NCBI GenBank assembly: GCA_023079485.1
Contig: CM041083.1
Span: 176,463,480 to 176,527,479, forward strand
Reading direction: 5' to 3'
DNA from: Archilochus colubris
Taxonomy: Eukaryota > Chordata > Aves > Apodiformes > Trochilidae
Length of the DNA stretch: 64,000 bases
A program made the position numbers and the translations under genes. Numbering within the stretch: the stretch's first letter is position 1; every line of letters begins with the position of its first letter. Shown in pieces: positions 50,047 through 62,700 of this stretch. The notes beneath the pieces were generated by a model. The model ran no database searches. It was given only the letters and a program-made list of their open reading frames with translations, and had not been told where the DNA came from.

Positions 50047-53000
50047 CCTGATTTTTATAAGAAATCCAGAAAATGGCCTAGCTTAAAACAGTGTATCACT
50101 GTAGCTCTTACTATGTTCTGAAAGATGCATGGAGGATTAATAACCCAGTGCTTGTCCTTCCCTAAGTCATCTAGTCTAAGAGAGCTTTGGGAGCTTTTTT
50201 TCACTGGAGAACAAAATATATCTGTATGTAATATATACAAATATACATCATACCTGTAATGAATGGAGAAACTCATAAGGCAACCACTGTTCACTCTGGT
50301 TTTCTACTTGTCTGCCACCCTTTCTCTTTTGGAAGCTTTCAGGATCACAGAATAGCTCCCTTGTGGAGACAGTCAGAAGTTTCCACAGCTTCCCCAGTAC
50401 AAAGCATGGAGCTGCCACCTCTCACTTCTGCTGAGGTAGAAACTTTACTTTTGCAAGTTGGAAGCAGCACAATATTTACTTTGAGAACAGGGCTGCCAGA
50501 CTTCTTCTAACATTTCAGTGGCTTCATAGTATGATGTCCCAGATGTTAAAGTAGTAAGTCAAAGAGCATCCTCAGCTTCTGCTACATGTAATAGGAAGGA
50601 TCTACATTTGCTTATTCAAGAAATTTCCCCATGAAAAAAAATTAGCAACATTCTATCTGCATGTGTTGGGAATGGTTCACATACATCACTTCTGTCATGT
50701 ACTGATTAGGTCCATGGCTGAGAACTGGATCTCAGAGTGAAACTCTGCTCTCTGTGTTTGCCTAGAGCAAAGAAGCAGGAAACGAAAAGCATTCACATGG
50801 AATGTGGATGAAAATAATTCAACAAGAATTACTGTAAATACTGTAGAAAAGCGTTGGTGAAAGCAGTTTAAATTCCTATTACAGGCAGGTCCCAAATGCT
50901 GTAATGCTAAGGCATAAAATACAGAGAAGAAACTAAATAATTTGTTTCAATAGCCTTGTGTATATGCTAAGGAAAGAAGTATGTCTTCCTACTGTCATAA
51001 TACCTTCAACAGTTTTCAGAGGAGATGTAGAAGCTGTGCCCACAGTTCTTTTTCATGGACAGCAAAAATTCTTTATGAATCAGCCCACGCAGTTTCTTTC
51101 CAGCAGAAGAAATCATAAGTTGTTTTTCAAGATGTGGCAGACATCCATTTGTTTCAGGCTCCACATAGTCTTTGGACTAGATTTTTATTATTTCCACTTA
51201 TTTCCTTTTGTATTTAATCTGTATAAAATTATAAATATATATGTTTAATGTTTCCTATTATCAAGGGGGAAAATCGAATATTAAGAAAGTTATGCCTGTT
51301 TTATTCTTCACAGTATAACAGAAACTGTATAAAATCCCTTTTGAGGACACAGAATTGCACTGAATTTTCATTTTTGTGGAAATAGTTTAGTTCACCTTAA
51401 TTATTTCATGTACACAGAAGAATTGGCTTACAGTCTAACATGTACTTTTGGTAAGGAAAAAAAAGAATTTACTAGAATTACTAGACTAATTCTTTAAAGA
51501 CTGATAGCTATATAGGACTGGAGATATTCTTTATTTCTAAAAGAATTTTTAAAAAAAGAAAGGAAATTTTTTTGACAAGAGTACTTCATTATGGAAGCAT
51601 TGCAGCTGCATTTTGATAGTTACTTTTGTTCACATACTCCAAGTTATGGCCAACAAACCGTGCGAGCCCATCTAGCTAATGCAACATGAGATAGAGAACA
51701 CTTTCAAAGGACACACAAGGGCTACTTAGTAAGATGTGTGCTTTCCATCACAGGCCACTGGTGTGAGTAAGCCTGAACATGGCATCAGCTACTGGAGAGT
51801 TAAATAAGGAGAGAATCAAATCTTGTTTGTAATTTTATTTTCTTAAATTTGAAAACAGTGAGCTCTCCTCTGCACACTTTTTCTTCTTTTCATCCCTTCT
51901 CTGTGTGCCTCTACATGTAATTTTAAAGTGAATTTTAAACATATGACTTGCAGACTAATTCTGTCCATTTACTCAGCCATAGCTATTTATTCCATTCAAT
52001 TTGGAAGGAGAGTTTACCAACTTTGAAAAATAAACCCAGGACCAGTACAGAGTATTGTAAAAACAAAGATTTAATTAATTTATTTATTTTTATTTTTACT
52101 TTTTAATTTTACATATTAACTTTCTGCTCAAGAAAAAAAAAAGTAAACAAAGAAGAATAGGGAACATGATAGTTCTTCACTTGGGTTCTTTCTTTTCTAA
52201 GGCCACAACAAAATTAACAAGCCCTGAGACAAAACTGAGAGTTTAAATTAATGGCTTCTGGCAAACTGTCAACAGATATTAATTTTATCATTCAACACAA
52301 TGTCAGTTTGAAAAGCTTCAGGATAGGGCATTTGAATGTTAGAATCCTGATTAGCAGATTAAATGAATTCCACTTTATCTTTCAGCCCAGTAGTGGGGAC
52401 TAGGATACCTGATTTACTAATCTGCTCTGACTTTTGGGTAAGTATCACTGACTGCAGCTTGGACTCAGACCATCATAAGACAGATGAAGACAGCATGGCA
52501 GATAGCTTAGCTGCTGTTTTCTAGCAACTATTTTGTTATTTTGGCTGGCCAGTTTCGATCTCATTAGTGCAAATACTGGGATATGCTCATGACACACAAT
52601 CCTAATCTATGTTTCATGTGGCCTGAATTTTCTTGGAAGCAGAGGTTGTTAAATATTTATATTGTGTTAGCATTTAGTGTCACTAAGCTCCATGGGTCCG
52701 TCTTGCTACGTTCTGTAAAAATATTTAGTTTGTTAAATTCTTCTCCTAAGGTGCTGCTGCCCTTTATCACTGGAAAAAAGCAGTATGCTCTCTAACCAAG
52801 GCCAGTGACTTGCTTTTTAGCATCTGCTCATTCCCATTTTTAAATCTGCAAATCTTATAGCTTGCCAGCAAATACCAGCAAGTTTTATTTATGCCATTGT
52901 CAAGCAGTCATTGTTTCATACCTAACATTGCAATGACTTTTACAGTTTTCCTGGGCATTTATTTTTTGTTTATTTTTCCAGTTTTAAGATCCACAGTTAA

Positions 53001-54124
53001 ATTTGAGGCTTTCATTCAGGCAGATGAATACCTGAGCATAAAAAAGCAGAAGCCCATTTTCAGAATAATAATTCTGTATGTGTGCTTGGAATAGGAACAT
53101 GGAAATAATAATACATGGAAATGGTAAAAACCCTTCTGAGGACCAAACACCTTTGTTTGTAAAACATCATTCTCAAATTTCCTTTTTTTTTCCTCAGAGA
53201 CAGGAATATTCCCAAAAACTTCATTTCTGTAAAGAATATTCATGTTATTTAGACAGGTATCACTGTGGCAGGATGACTGGGAGAGGAAATTTTTCTTGGG
53301 ACAAGATTCCTCACACCACCTCAAGCTGTCTCCATTTGAGTTATTCATCCTGAACTCTCTTTAGAGACAAAAGAAAGAAACAAGCATTTTAAAACAGCAG
53401 ATCTCTATTCTAAGTGTTTGCGTTAGAACAAGAGGAAATTTGTTCTTGAAACTGCTGCTTATCTCCTTCGTCATTGAAGGGAACTGGGGATATTTAGCTC
53501 TGCTGTGGGTGTCCACAATACTTGTGCAAACTGAGTCACACCTTAGCATCTTCTATTTCTTGCCCTGCTGTCCACTCCCAAGGACAGACAGGTTCCAGTA
53601 TATTCTTTCCATTCATCTGCTCTTGATTGCTCAGTTACTGAAAACAACAAAAGCTTGAAGTTGTTAAATAGATACTTCCTACTATTCAGATCTGCCTCTT
53701 GCATGTCCAGCAAATGAGAGTTTTGATTTTCATCAAAACTTGTTGGATTTGCTGTTTGCTGTAAAGTCTCTCTTTTAAGATTGTGTGCCTGTAAAGTTGT
53801 TCCTTTTTAGGAGTTGGTTTTGTTGTTATTTTTCCCCATTCCAAGGAGGGTAGTATGTTCTAGTGAGGCTATCACACTTGATTAACACAGGATGCTCTCT
53901 TTATTTCCATGAAGTCTCTTGCAGACATGTAGTTCCAGCTTATCACATCATTTTGAAGGGAGTCACATTGTCCTCTTTTGACCTTTTGACCATTCTTCAT
54001 TAAGAATTCATTGTTATGCTTCCCCCAAGAAATTTATATTTCTTCTCAACCGTGTTTCAGCCTATGGAACACTGAATGGCGTTTTTAACGCTTTTAGCCC
54101 ATTCAGAAAAGCCCTGCAAACCCA
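50047..54124. other. unique AT-rich non-coding DNA
   Basis: No exon or element recognised. An AT-only patch lies near 52070-52120. Confidence 0.5.
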
Positions 54125-54275
54125 TGCTTCTACAGCACCTCCTACCTCAGAATGCCAGAGCCCTTCACAGGCATGAATATATGAGAGATAAGGAAATGTC
54201 ATTCTCTAAAGATGGACAATGCAGGAAAAGGTTTCATGAGCTGCCAAAGGTCTCATAGCAGCACTGTGATGGTAC
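54125..54275 (+). repeat. possible ancient L2/MIR-like 3'-end remnant
   Basis: The order CCAGAGCCCTTCACAGGCAT, then GATAAGGAAATG, GATGGACAATGCAGGAAAAG and GCTGCCAAAGGTCTCATAGC resembles the 3' end shared by L2/MIR-type elements (a 'GATGAGGAAACTGAGGC' ... 'TTGCCCAAGGTCACACAGC' layout). It is strongly diverged and the call was made by eye. Confidence 0.45.
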
Positions 54276-55442
54276 ACAGTACCTTCTGCATGATGTTCGT
54301 TTTGTTGACATCTACCCCTGTGCCTTGACCACAGCAGCCCACAGGAGCACATTCCTCTCTCTTTTCTGAGAATTGATTTATCACCACAAGGGTGGTTTAT
54401 TATACAGCCTCATGCTGTAAATCTTTCTTGCTCTAATGGCTGATAGAAGTCTGGCACCGCAGTGAGTTCCTGCTCATTTACTCTATGGATATCAGGTACG
54501 TTGCTGATGTGAGAATGAGCTTCCTGGGAAGTCTCTCCTAACATAGAAATGTGAGAATCAAAGAATTCGATTCTGCTGGGATTATTCCCATTAATCAGAG
54601 TTCTGAATGGTTTCATAACCCTTTGTTTCCTTCATCTTCATTTTTATTGCATCCTAAGTTTTATAGGGAAACAGGGGTTTTTTAAATAAAAAACCAGAAA
54701 ACGGAGGACTAAACAATAACTGTGAACTACAGCCTCTGTAGGACAGTTTGTTTAATACAGTCATATAGAGACAGTTTGCTTTAAAAATGTCTGCAGCTTC
54801 AGTTCTATTAAATATAACATGTCTCAATGAAGGCAATAACCAACACTGCGTAGATCTGTGAGGGAAAGAGGAGGGCTGGGGAGGCAAGGGATCTCACATA
54901 TCCTTTGAGATGCTTTTTGTAGTCTCATGAATTTATTTAGGGTCTTGGAAGAAGTGTTTAACTCACCATAGGAATTACTTGCCAGTGAAGCGAGGCTTAA
55001 TTCATATGCAGTCTGGTGCTGTAGAGTGCTTTACAGTTCTTACATTGAGGATGCCCCTGTAGTGCAAAGTACTGCCAGTGTGGAGAAGTGACACCATAAT
55101 GTGAAGGATGACTCTTGGAGGCCATGGCTTAATGGAAGTTATAAATGTGGCTGCAGCTTGTGCAACCATGGCTGAGCCAGCTGCAAAAACAGCAGCTGTT
55201 TTGGGTGAGCTTGGCCCTATGTCCACCCCAACTGGAAAGCTGAGTTGAGCATAAAAGAAAAATGCAATGGCTTTTCCCTCTCTGCTCTTTAAAAGGACAC
55301 CTGTGTAAAACGAATCACTGGTTAAATTTCAGCTCCTGAAAAAATGAGCTAAAACTGTTAATTCTATAAAGTGTCTCTTCCATAATATCTATATAATGGG
55401 ATAACTGGTCTTAGTGGGTTTCTTGTAGATCCTGTCAAGATG
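54276..55442. other. unique non-coding DNA
   Basis: Nothing recognised. Confidence 0.5.
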
Positions 55443-55605
55443 GCTTGTTATCAGATAGCAACAATCTTCACTTCTGTGTCTTTTTGTGAGAGACCCAGTG
55501 CTAACCGAGCACAGACTGAAGCACAGTGCATTTCCATACTTCATTTTTGCCATTCAGTCTATTCACAGAAAAAGCTTTGCTCTGATGAAGCTCCAACAGA
55601 TCCAC
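55443..55605 (+). repeat. 163-bp direct repeat, copy 1
   Basis: It aligns without gaps to 56393-56555 at a constant 950-bp offset, with about 17 mismatches counted by eye (roughly 89% identity). Similarity fades on both sides. The family is unknown. Confidence 0.85.
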
Positions 55606-56392
55606 TTACAGCAAGGTGGGCATTGAGTAGTGTGTTAATGTGAACATGTCACTCCTGAGTTCAGTTTTCTGTTCTCAATTTTATTTTATTTTTTTCTTAA
55701 ACTCAGTTTGTGTTTAAAATTGTTTATCCTTTGTTTAAAGTTGTTTATCCTGTGTTTAAAGCTGTCTATGGGAACAGCCCCTGTTACTTTTCTTCCACTG
55801 CAGCCACCTTGGTTGGGAATGAAATTGCAATGAGCTCAGGGGGTGCATGGGAGGCAGCCCCAACCCCACACAGCTGGGAAGGGACTTTCAGAAAGCTTCC
55901 TGCAAGACACAGGAAATATGTATCACATATCTGATGAAATCTCAGAGCAGTAACAGCAGTAACACTGCCTCACTCTGCTGGAAGCAATTTGAACAGGAGA
56001 TAAATTTGAGATTTATATTGTGTTTATCTCTTTTACAGGTACATTACATTGAATTTCTGCCCTCCACAAGCCCTAGCTGCCATCATCTTCCTGTTCTCAT
56101 GCAAAGTGCCTTGGGTGTCTTGCCCGAAATGTCCCCTCCTCTATATGTCTCGTGAGCAGTCATGACAGGCGACATGTGTGTCTCCAGACACCAGACAGCA
56201 TGTGTGTCACCCCCTCAACATGGTACCATGGTCTTGTTTGGCCAGATCTTGAGAGGGAGACTTGTGTTGCTATTAGGGAAAGAGTACATCTGAATTTGTC
56301 AAACCCACTTATCCTAGCTATTGAGATGGACTTTTTCCTGCCTATTTTCTGCATCAAATAGGCTTTATGATGGAATTAGATGTTATGAAGAT
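55606..56392. other. spacer between the direct repeats
   Basis: It holds the 21-bp triplicate and otherwise unique sequence. No LTR or LINE features. Confidence 0.5.
55711..55773. repeat. 21-bp tandem triplicate
   Basis: Three units of the form TGTTTAAA(A/G)(T/C)TGT(T/C)TAT plus 4 bases, at 55711, 55732 and 55753. Confidence 0.85.
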
Positions 56393-56555
56393 ACTTGTTA
56401 CCAGATAACAACAACGTTCACTTCTGTGTCTTTTTGTGAGAGATTCAGTGCTAATCGAGCACATACTGAAGCACAGTGCATTTCCTTGCTTCATCTTTGC
56501 CATTCAGTCTATTCACAGCAAAAGCCTCACTCTGATGAAGCTCCAATAGATCCAT
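56393..56555 (+). repeat. 163-bp direct repeat, copy 2
   Basis: Partner of 55443-55605. Both copies are open in one frame, but nearly all differences between them change the amino acid, so the frame is not maintained by selection. Confidence 0.85.
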
Positions 56556-56726
56556 CAGTGCAAAGGCACTTATGTGTGTACACAGCAGCAGAAGTGGAAG
56601 CATCAGGAGTGCTTCAGCAGTTGAAATGTTGAAGATGCTAAGAGAGTTCTGGTATCTAGAGGTCTGAGAATGGGAGTAGTAAGGGTGCACAAGTGTAATA
56701 CCTGTGGTTTGCCTTAAGCAAAACAG

Positions 56727-56753
56727 GAGGACACTAAAGGACACTAGAGGACA
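56727..56753. repeat. AGGACACTA(A/G) short tandem repeat, about 2.7 units
   Basis: AGGACACTAA, AGGACACTAG, AGGACA in direct succession. Confidence 0.8.
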
Positions 56754-59700
56754 GATTCACAGTCCAGTCATATTTGCTTTTGTGTGTTTTTGAAGTATTT
56801 CTTATCACATGAAAAGTTTTGGGCAACCCCTGTAGCATAAAACCCCTACTTCTTCCCACTGGAGTCAATGGAGCTCCACTGCCTGTGGGGGGTGACAGCA
56901 CTGTGCTGTGTTTACCCAGCTGTGAGTAACAGACTTTATTTTCTGCACAACTTTTCTGCATAATATGTTTTGTACTATTTGTAAGAAGAGAAATTATATT
57001 TACAGATTTAAGATTCCCTCTGCATGTGAAATAACAGCTTTCAGGAACCTAAAGCCCACTCATAAAGGGGGAAAAAGTTAGTTAGGTTCATGATTAAATG
57101 TAGATAGGTACAGGTCTTACTATGGATTACTAATTTCCCATTGAGTTAATCCTTATTTCATGACCCATCAGGCCAGAACACAAAAGAATGAACAGCCACA
57201 GTGGAGATTACTTCTTCAAGAAAGCCACGTGCATTTATGTGATGGTCACAAAGTTATTTTCATTTCCACTACTGCAATTTACAGGAGCCTCATTACCTCA
57301 AATACACTCTGGAAATGACACTTCCTTTACAGGCGCACTAGTAGTCTCTTAGACATTCTTTTTGGTCACCGTGACTGCTGGAAATGTGCACACTTCCTAA
57401 TGTTCAGAGATTCCATGTACAACAGTATAGCATTTGATGTATAATATTAAAATTATAAGTTTAAAGAACAGAACTCAGCAAGGGCACGTACGATTTTGCC
57501 TATTTCTAGTGTTCCATCGAAAGGTCTTGTTCAACAATGTTTTTGCTTTTCCCCAAGTCTCCCTCCTCTTCAATGTTACATCTCTATGTTGTGTGTGCCC
57601 TGCCCAATAGCTATGAAAATTGCTAACTTCACAATTTGAGGGCAGAGGGGGCATCTGTTGTATGTCGTGGCTTTTTTTTTGATGCCTGGTGATAATGTTG
57701 ATATAGATACTTTGATCTTCAAGCAGTTTGACTTCATGGAAGAGATTCTGGCTGTGTGGATGTCTAGGTAACCTCCATCAGCTCGTAAATCTAAATAATT
57801 CACAAACTCTCCTACTGGTTTTATGATCTCCTAAATAAGTTTAAAGAGTTTTTCAACTGATCCACATTTCTGTCTGAGTCTTTGGAGATGGTGAAAGCTG
57901 AGCCTTTAGTGTCCTGTTTCTATGGCAGGAAAGGTGCAGTCAGCATTTCTAGGACTGTACAAATGAAGATGGCTTTCACCTGCTTTGTTCCTCAGGAGAT
58001 GTTTGTCATACTTAATGTCCATTCTCCTTTTTGGCCCTTATTAAAAACTTCCCCCCCACACAGCATAAATTGGGCTCTCACTGATGTTTCAGAGGTCTTT
58101 CCATAGCAGACTTGAATAAAGGACTGATACTTCAGCAATTTTTTTGTATTAACTACTGTGGTTTAGGAATAATTTTTTTACCACTGGAATGCAATGAAAA
58201 CTTCTTTGTGCATGTTTATGAGGAAGAGTGAACTCTTTCTTTGCCTGTATGTGAACAGCACCTGCCCAGGAGTCAAACCCTGTTCAGTTTTCCTCAAACT
58301 GCTCTTGAGGTTTCAAAATGCCTCCTTCATATCCCACATCAGCACCTTACAGACACAGCTCTGGTAAAATCTCAGCTTGAAAAAGATTTCAGACTTCTCA
58401 GATTTCTGAAGAAATTCGTGTGATTTGTGGAAGAAATTCAATTTTGCCAATAATGTTCTGATTAAGCAAGGGAGGTGTAAGAAGAAGAGGAGGACCTTTT
58501 ACATTTATCTGTCCTCCTCTTCTGAGATCTGTCTTAGGCTATGACTACCAAGTCCTTCTGGTCTCATTCAGATCTAATATGAGTTTTGTCCAGATTTTCT
58601 TTGTAGAGTGGCTCCAAGTAGGGCTATGTCATTGTATTGTGAACCAGCACATTAAAATTGCTGAGGCATCTGTTGGAGCACAGTAACTATCACTGCTTTC
58701 CTCTTACCCAAATCCTCCATGGCCAGCAATGACATTTTGCAGCCAGAGGGAAACAAAGAGCCATTACTTTCAGTGTGCATTCCTGATCAGGATACATATT
58801 GATTGTTCATGCTAGCAAAAAGGGTTTATGAGTGCCTCTGGCAACTGGTGGTGTGAGCTGTGCACCTATAAATTCTAAGTTGGCAATATCAAACAAAAAA
58901 TATTCTCCAGATACAGCCTGAGGTAACAGGGAGTGAGAAGAGCCAAGCTGCACTACTAATCCATAACCACAGAAACGGCCTCCATTCCAAAACAAACACT
59001 ACATAAAATTTTAAAAGCTGGCCAGGACAATGTGTGTAATAAAATGTCAGTAATATGATTCAAACCAACCTTAGAAATTGTGATATACTGCATTTGGTCA
59101 TTCATACACTTCTGTAGTAGCATTAGCTAAGAACAAGGTCAACAATTTTTCAGAAGCTCATTCTGCCCAATGGGTATTAACACCAAACCATTTTACTTTG
59201 ATGCTAACACTTGGTAATTAGCAGGCAGCACCCACGCAGTAACACAAAAATACTAATTTTACAGAGTTTATTTTAATTTAAAACATCACAGAGAAACATT
59301 TGTGAATTTCAATATAGTTATTGTGGATTTCACAACATTGTAGCTGAGAGAAGGCTCTATCTTTAGAGATTTGGCAGCAGTTGCATTTGAGAAGTGATAA
59401 ACCTATTATATGCTGAGTAGATATTCCCCCATCTGTTGACAAAAATAAAATTATAGAAAATGTTGGACTCAAATCAGATGTTTTTAATAACCAGTTCCCC
59501 CCTCCAACAATAAAATAAAATCAGTCTGACAAATAAAATGCAAAATGCACAACAGTTTACATAAGACAATTTTTATGGTTTAATGGGAGATTTTGATATT
59601 TTCTCTGTGGACTTTCTCCAGGTATTTCAGACAGGTGTTTGTGCTATCTGGAAGACCCTCTTGTTATAATGAGTTTCACTTTGAGGGAACCTACTTAACT

Positions 59701-62700
59701 CACCCTAGCTAGTTAAATTATTTAACAGATAAATTCTGCTTTGTCTCTAACTGTTTGCTGCATCTGTGCTCCACAGCTACGGAACAGAAAATGTGATAGT
59801 GTTGGAGCTGTATGTTTAAAAGTTTAAAAGGCATATAAAATACGGTGCTATTTTCTGACTTCTCATTAGGACATGATGCTGTAGTTTTCATTTTTATCCT
59901 TTGGTAATGCCTCCTGTCTTTAGATCAGAGACCCATTGGAGCATGAGGAGGCTTTTCTCTGCCTTCCTCTGCCTGGATGATGGGTCTGCCTGCAAACTCC
60001 TGCTGGGGATGCAGCACTACCCAGCCCATTAATAAAGATATTCTTTTAGATGAACATTTTGAATTGTCAAACTAAAGACATATCTTTGGGTCCAACCATG
60101 CTCCTCAAATACTCCTAAAAACACTGGGGAATTTTTCTGGCTGTTACTGGTATCTGGGAGACACTTCTTGACCTGATCCCTGGATCTTTGTGTGGATCAT
60201 TCACCTTTTACAGAGGTGTTCTGAGCTACTCCTTTTTTTGCCCTCAAGTAGTGCTTTGGTGAATTTGACACTTATACCTGTAGCTCTCACCTTGTGGTTA
60301 GATTTGCTTAATCCTGTGTAAGGAAATTTTGTTGTAAGCAGATTGCATGAAATCTTCCTCAGTTCAAATCAGGACATGTTAAAATGCAAATCTTCCTTTT
60401 CATTTACAAAATGCTAACAGAAATCACAGTTACAGGCACTTATAAAGAAATATTGGAGAAAGAAAATCAGGATGAAACTACTGCCACAAAGATCCAACCA
60501 GAAAAGACCCTGCCTTGCAGTAGGTGCTTCCTGATGTATTTCTTAGCACACAACCTGTGCCTCAGGCTGTGCTCCCCAGGGACAATCTGCTCTAGGCAGA
60601 GCATGCCAGGTTTTATAGCTCATCCCTCTCCTGGGGTCTTTTGTATTCCACCTCCCTCCCACCTCTCATGTATCCACACATCATCTTTTACCTTTTTTTT
60701 CAAGGATACCTGTACCATGTCTTAGAGCAAGGGTGGTTGGACAGGCTAAGCTTTAATCCATCCAAAGTACTTATCCAGCCAAGAATGGAGTAGATGGGGA
60801 ATAAAATAGGGGGATAAGGTACATCTTTTCAGCCTGATTCCCTTCCTGGAGCACTTCACCTGGCAGATGGGAGAAAAAGCCATATTCACAGGGCAGAGGG
60901 AGTCCAGGTTTGGCTGGACCAAATGGAAAAGCAGGGCTGGTAAGCCAACACTGCTTTGAAATGCCTTAACTACAGCCCAGCTTGCATAGATTTGAGGTCT
61001 CTACATCTTGATCAGTCACTTCAGGGTATGTTTGTTACCAGAAGAAACAAGTAAGTATGAATTACCACAGAGAGATTTATTTCATTAGGCATGCTAGGTA
61101 CTTAAGACAGGCATCTCAATAGCTCAAATGACTCTCTCTCCACAAGTGCCTCTTTACATCTTTCCATTGATAATAAAAGTATCCTGGGTGACAAGTATGG
61201 ATTTGGATATCTGATCTTGCATAGCTGAAGCATTGGGTGAAACAAATCCTGAGCTTAGGGGGTGCATTTCCATGCTGAGCAGTCCCAATCAATGGACTTC
61301 AAACCCATCTGTGTACTGGAACATAGCACATGACATGAATGTACATACAGGCTCCTTGCTTGACTGGCCTGACTGGGAATCAGTCCACTTGGGAACACTC
61401 TAGACTGTGTTTGGTCAGCTTTGAGTCTCAGTCCTCAAGAGATGATTTTACAAGATGTTAAACTTCAAATGCTAATGAATTAGATATTTAATTCAGGAGG
61501 CCACACTGGACTTTTGCTAGACATTCAGACTTCAGCCTAGTTCTCTTCTCTTCTGGAAGACACAGAGAAAACTATGATAAATTAGGTGCCAAGTGTGATA
61601 TACAGATAAATGTTGCCACGAAGTGTGTTTCTCTGGAATTTAACCAGATGCACTGTAAGCCAGTGCATCACTGCAACATAGATTTAGTAGTGGTGAAGTA
61701 AATTCAAAATGTTTTCCTTCTGTATCTAAATACCTGTCACTCCTCTTTTGCATGAGATCTGTGCGATTTTTTGAAACATAAGAAACAATTCTCAGATTTC
61801 AAAAAACATTTTCTCACACCTAACTTGTAGACACGTGCAGCTTTCTGCTGTAAATAGCTCTGAGCTTAAGTGTCTTGTGTAATAAGTAGCTTGAGTCTCC
61901 TTAGCCTCTGCATTCTCGATTACACATTGATTTTTAGTGTAATGGATAGATAAGGAAAAGTAAACTTGTTAGTGAAATCAAGGAATGCAACTAGTCTTTC
62001 CTTAACGCAGCCATGGGCTTTCTGAGAAACATTTAGCTTAACATTACCAAGTGTCACTTTCTACTTATCAGCTGGAACCAGCATTAAGGTGGGCTCTCCA
62101 GCTCTGCTTTGCAGTTACAGTGACTGGTTTCTGAAGATAGAGAATTCACTCTGGTGATTCACTCAGACTGTTATGACAGCTGTATTCTTATTTTCTTTCC
62201 CCATTTCACAGCAGTCTCCCTAGATAAGGCTTTGAAAGACAGAGCTAATAGGGTGCTTGTCAGCAACATGGCTTTCCTTGTTAAGAAGCTGAGGGCACTT
62301 GTGTTATTCAGAGGATGGTGGTGTTGCTCCCAGTTTCCTTCATCTGGATATTCCTTTCTCAGGATACAGCATGTTGGACAGGGGTGTTTTGTTCTTTTGC
62401 TCTGAAAAGAGGAGAATATAGAGCTTTTAGCAAAGCTTTGGAAAGCTTTTGCAGGGTGTGAGTTGTCCCTTCTCCTTATCCCATGGGAAAATTTGGCTGT
62501 TGAAGCACCTAGTTGTGTGCTTCCAGTTCCTGATGCTTATCTTCTGTCTGAGATGACTTAGTGCTGCTCAGTCCAGGTTCTGTCGGCACATTCAGCCATT
62601 GGAAAATGTCTTTTGGCATCAGAGCTATATAAACTATGTGTGCTGCCTGCCAGTCCTTGCTGAGTAGTTTGTTGATAAAGTTGTTCATCTTATTTGTCCA

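Noticed and set aside
55440..56632. Open reading frames across the two 163-bp repeats as a duplicated small gene
   Set aside because: About 17 differences between copies are mostly amino-acid changing, with no excess of silent changes, so no coding constraint is evident.
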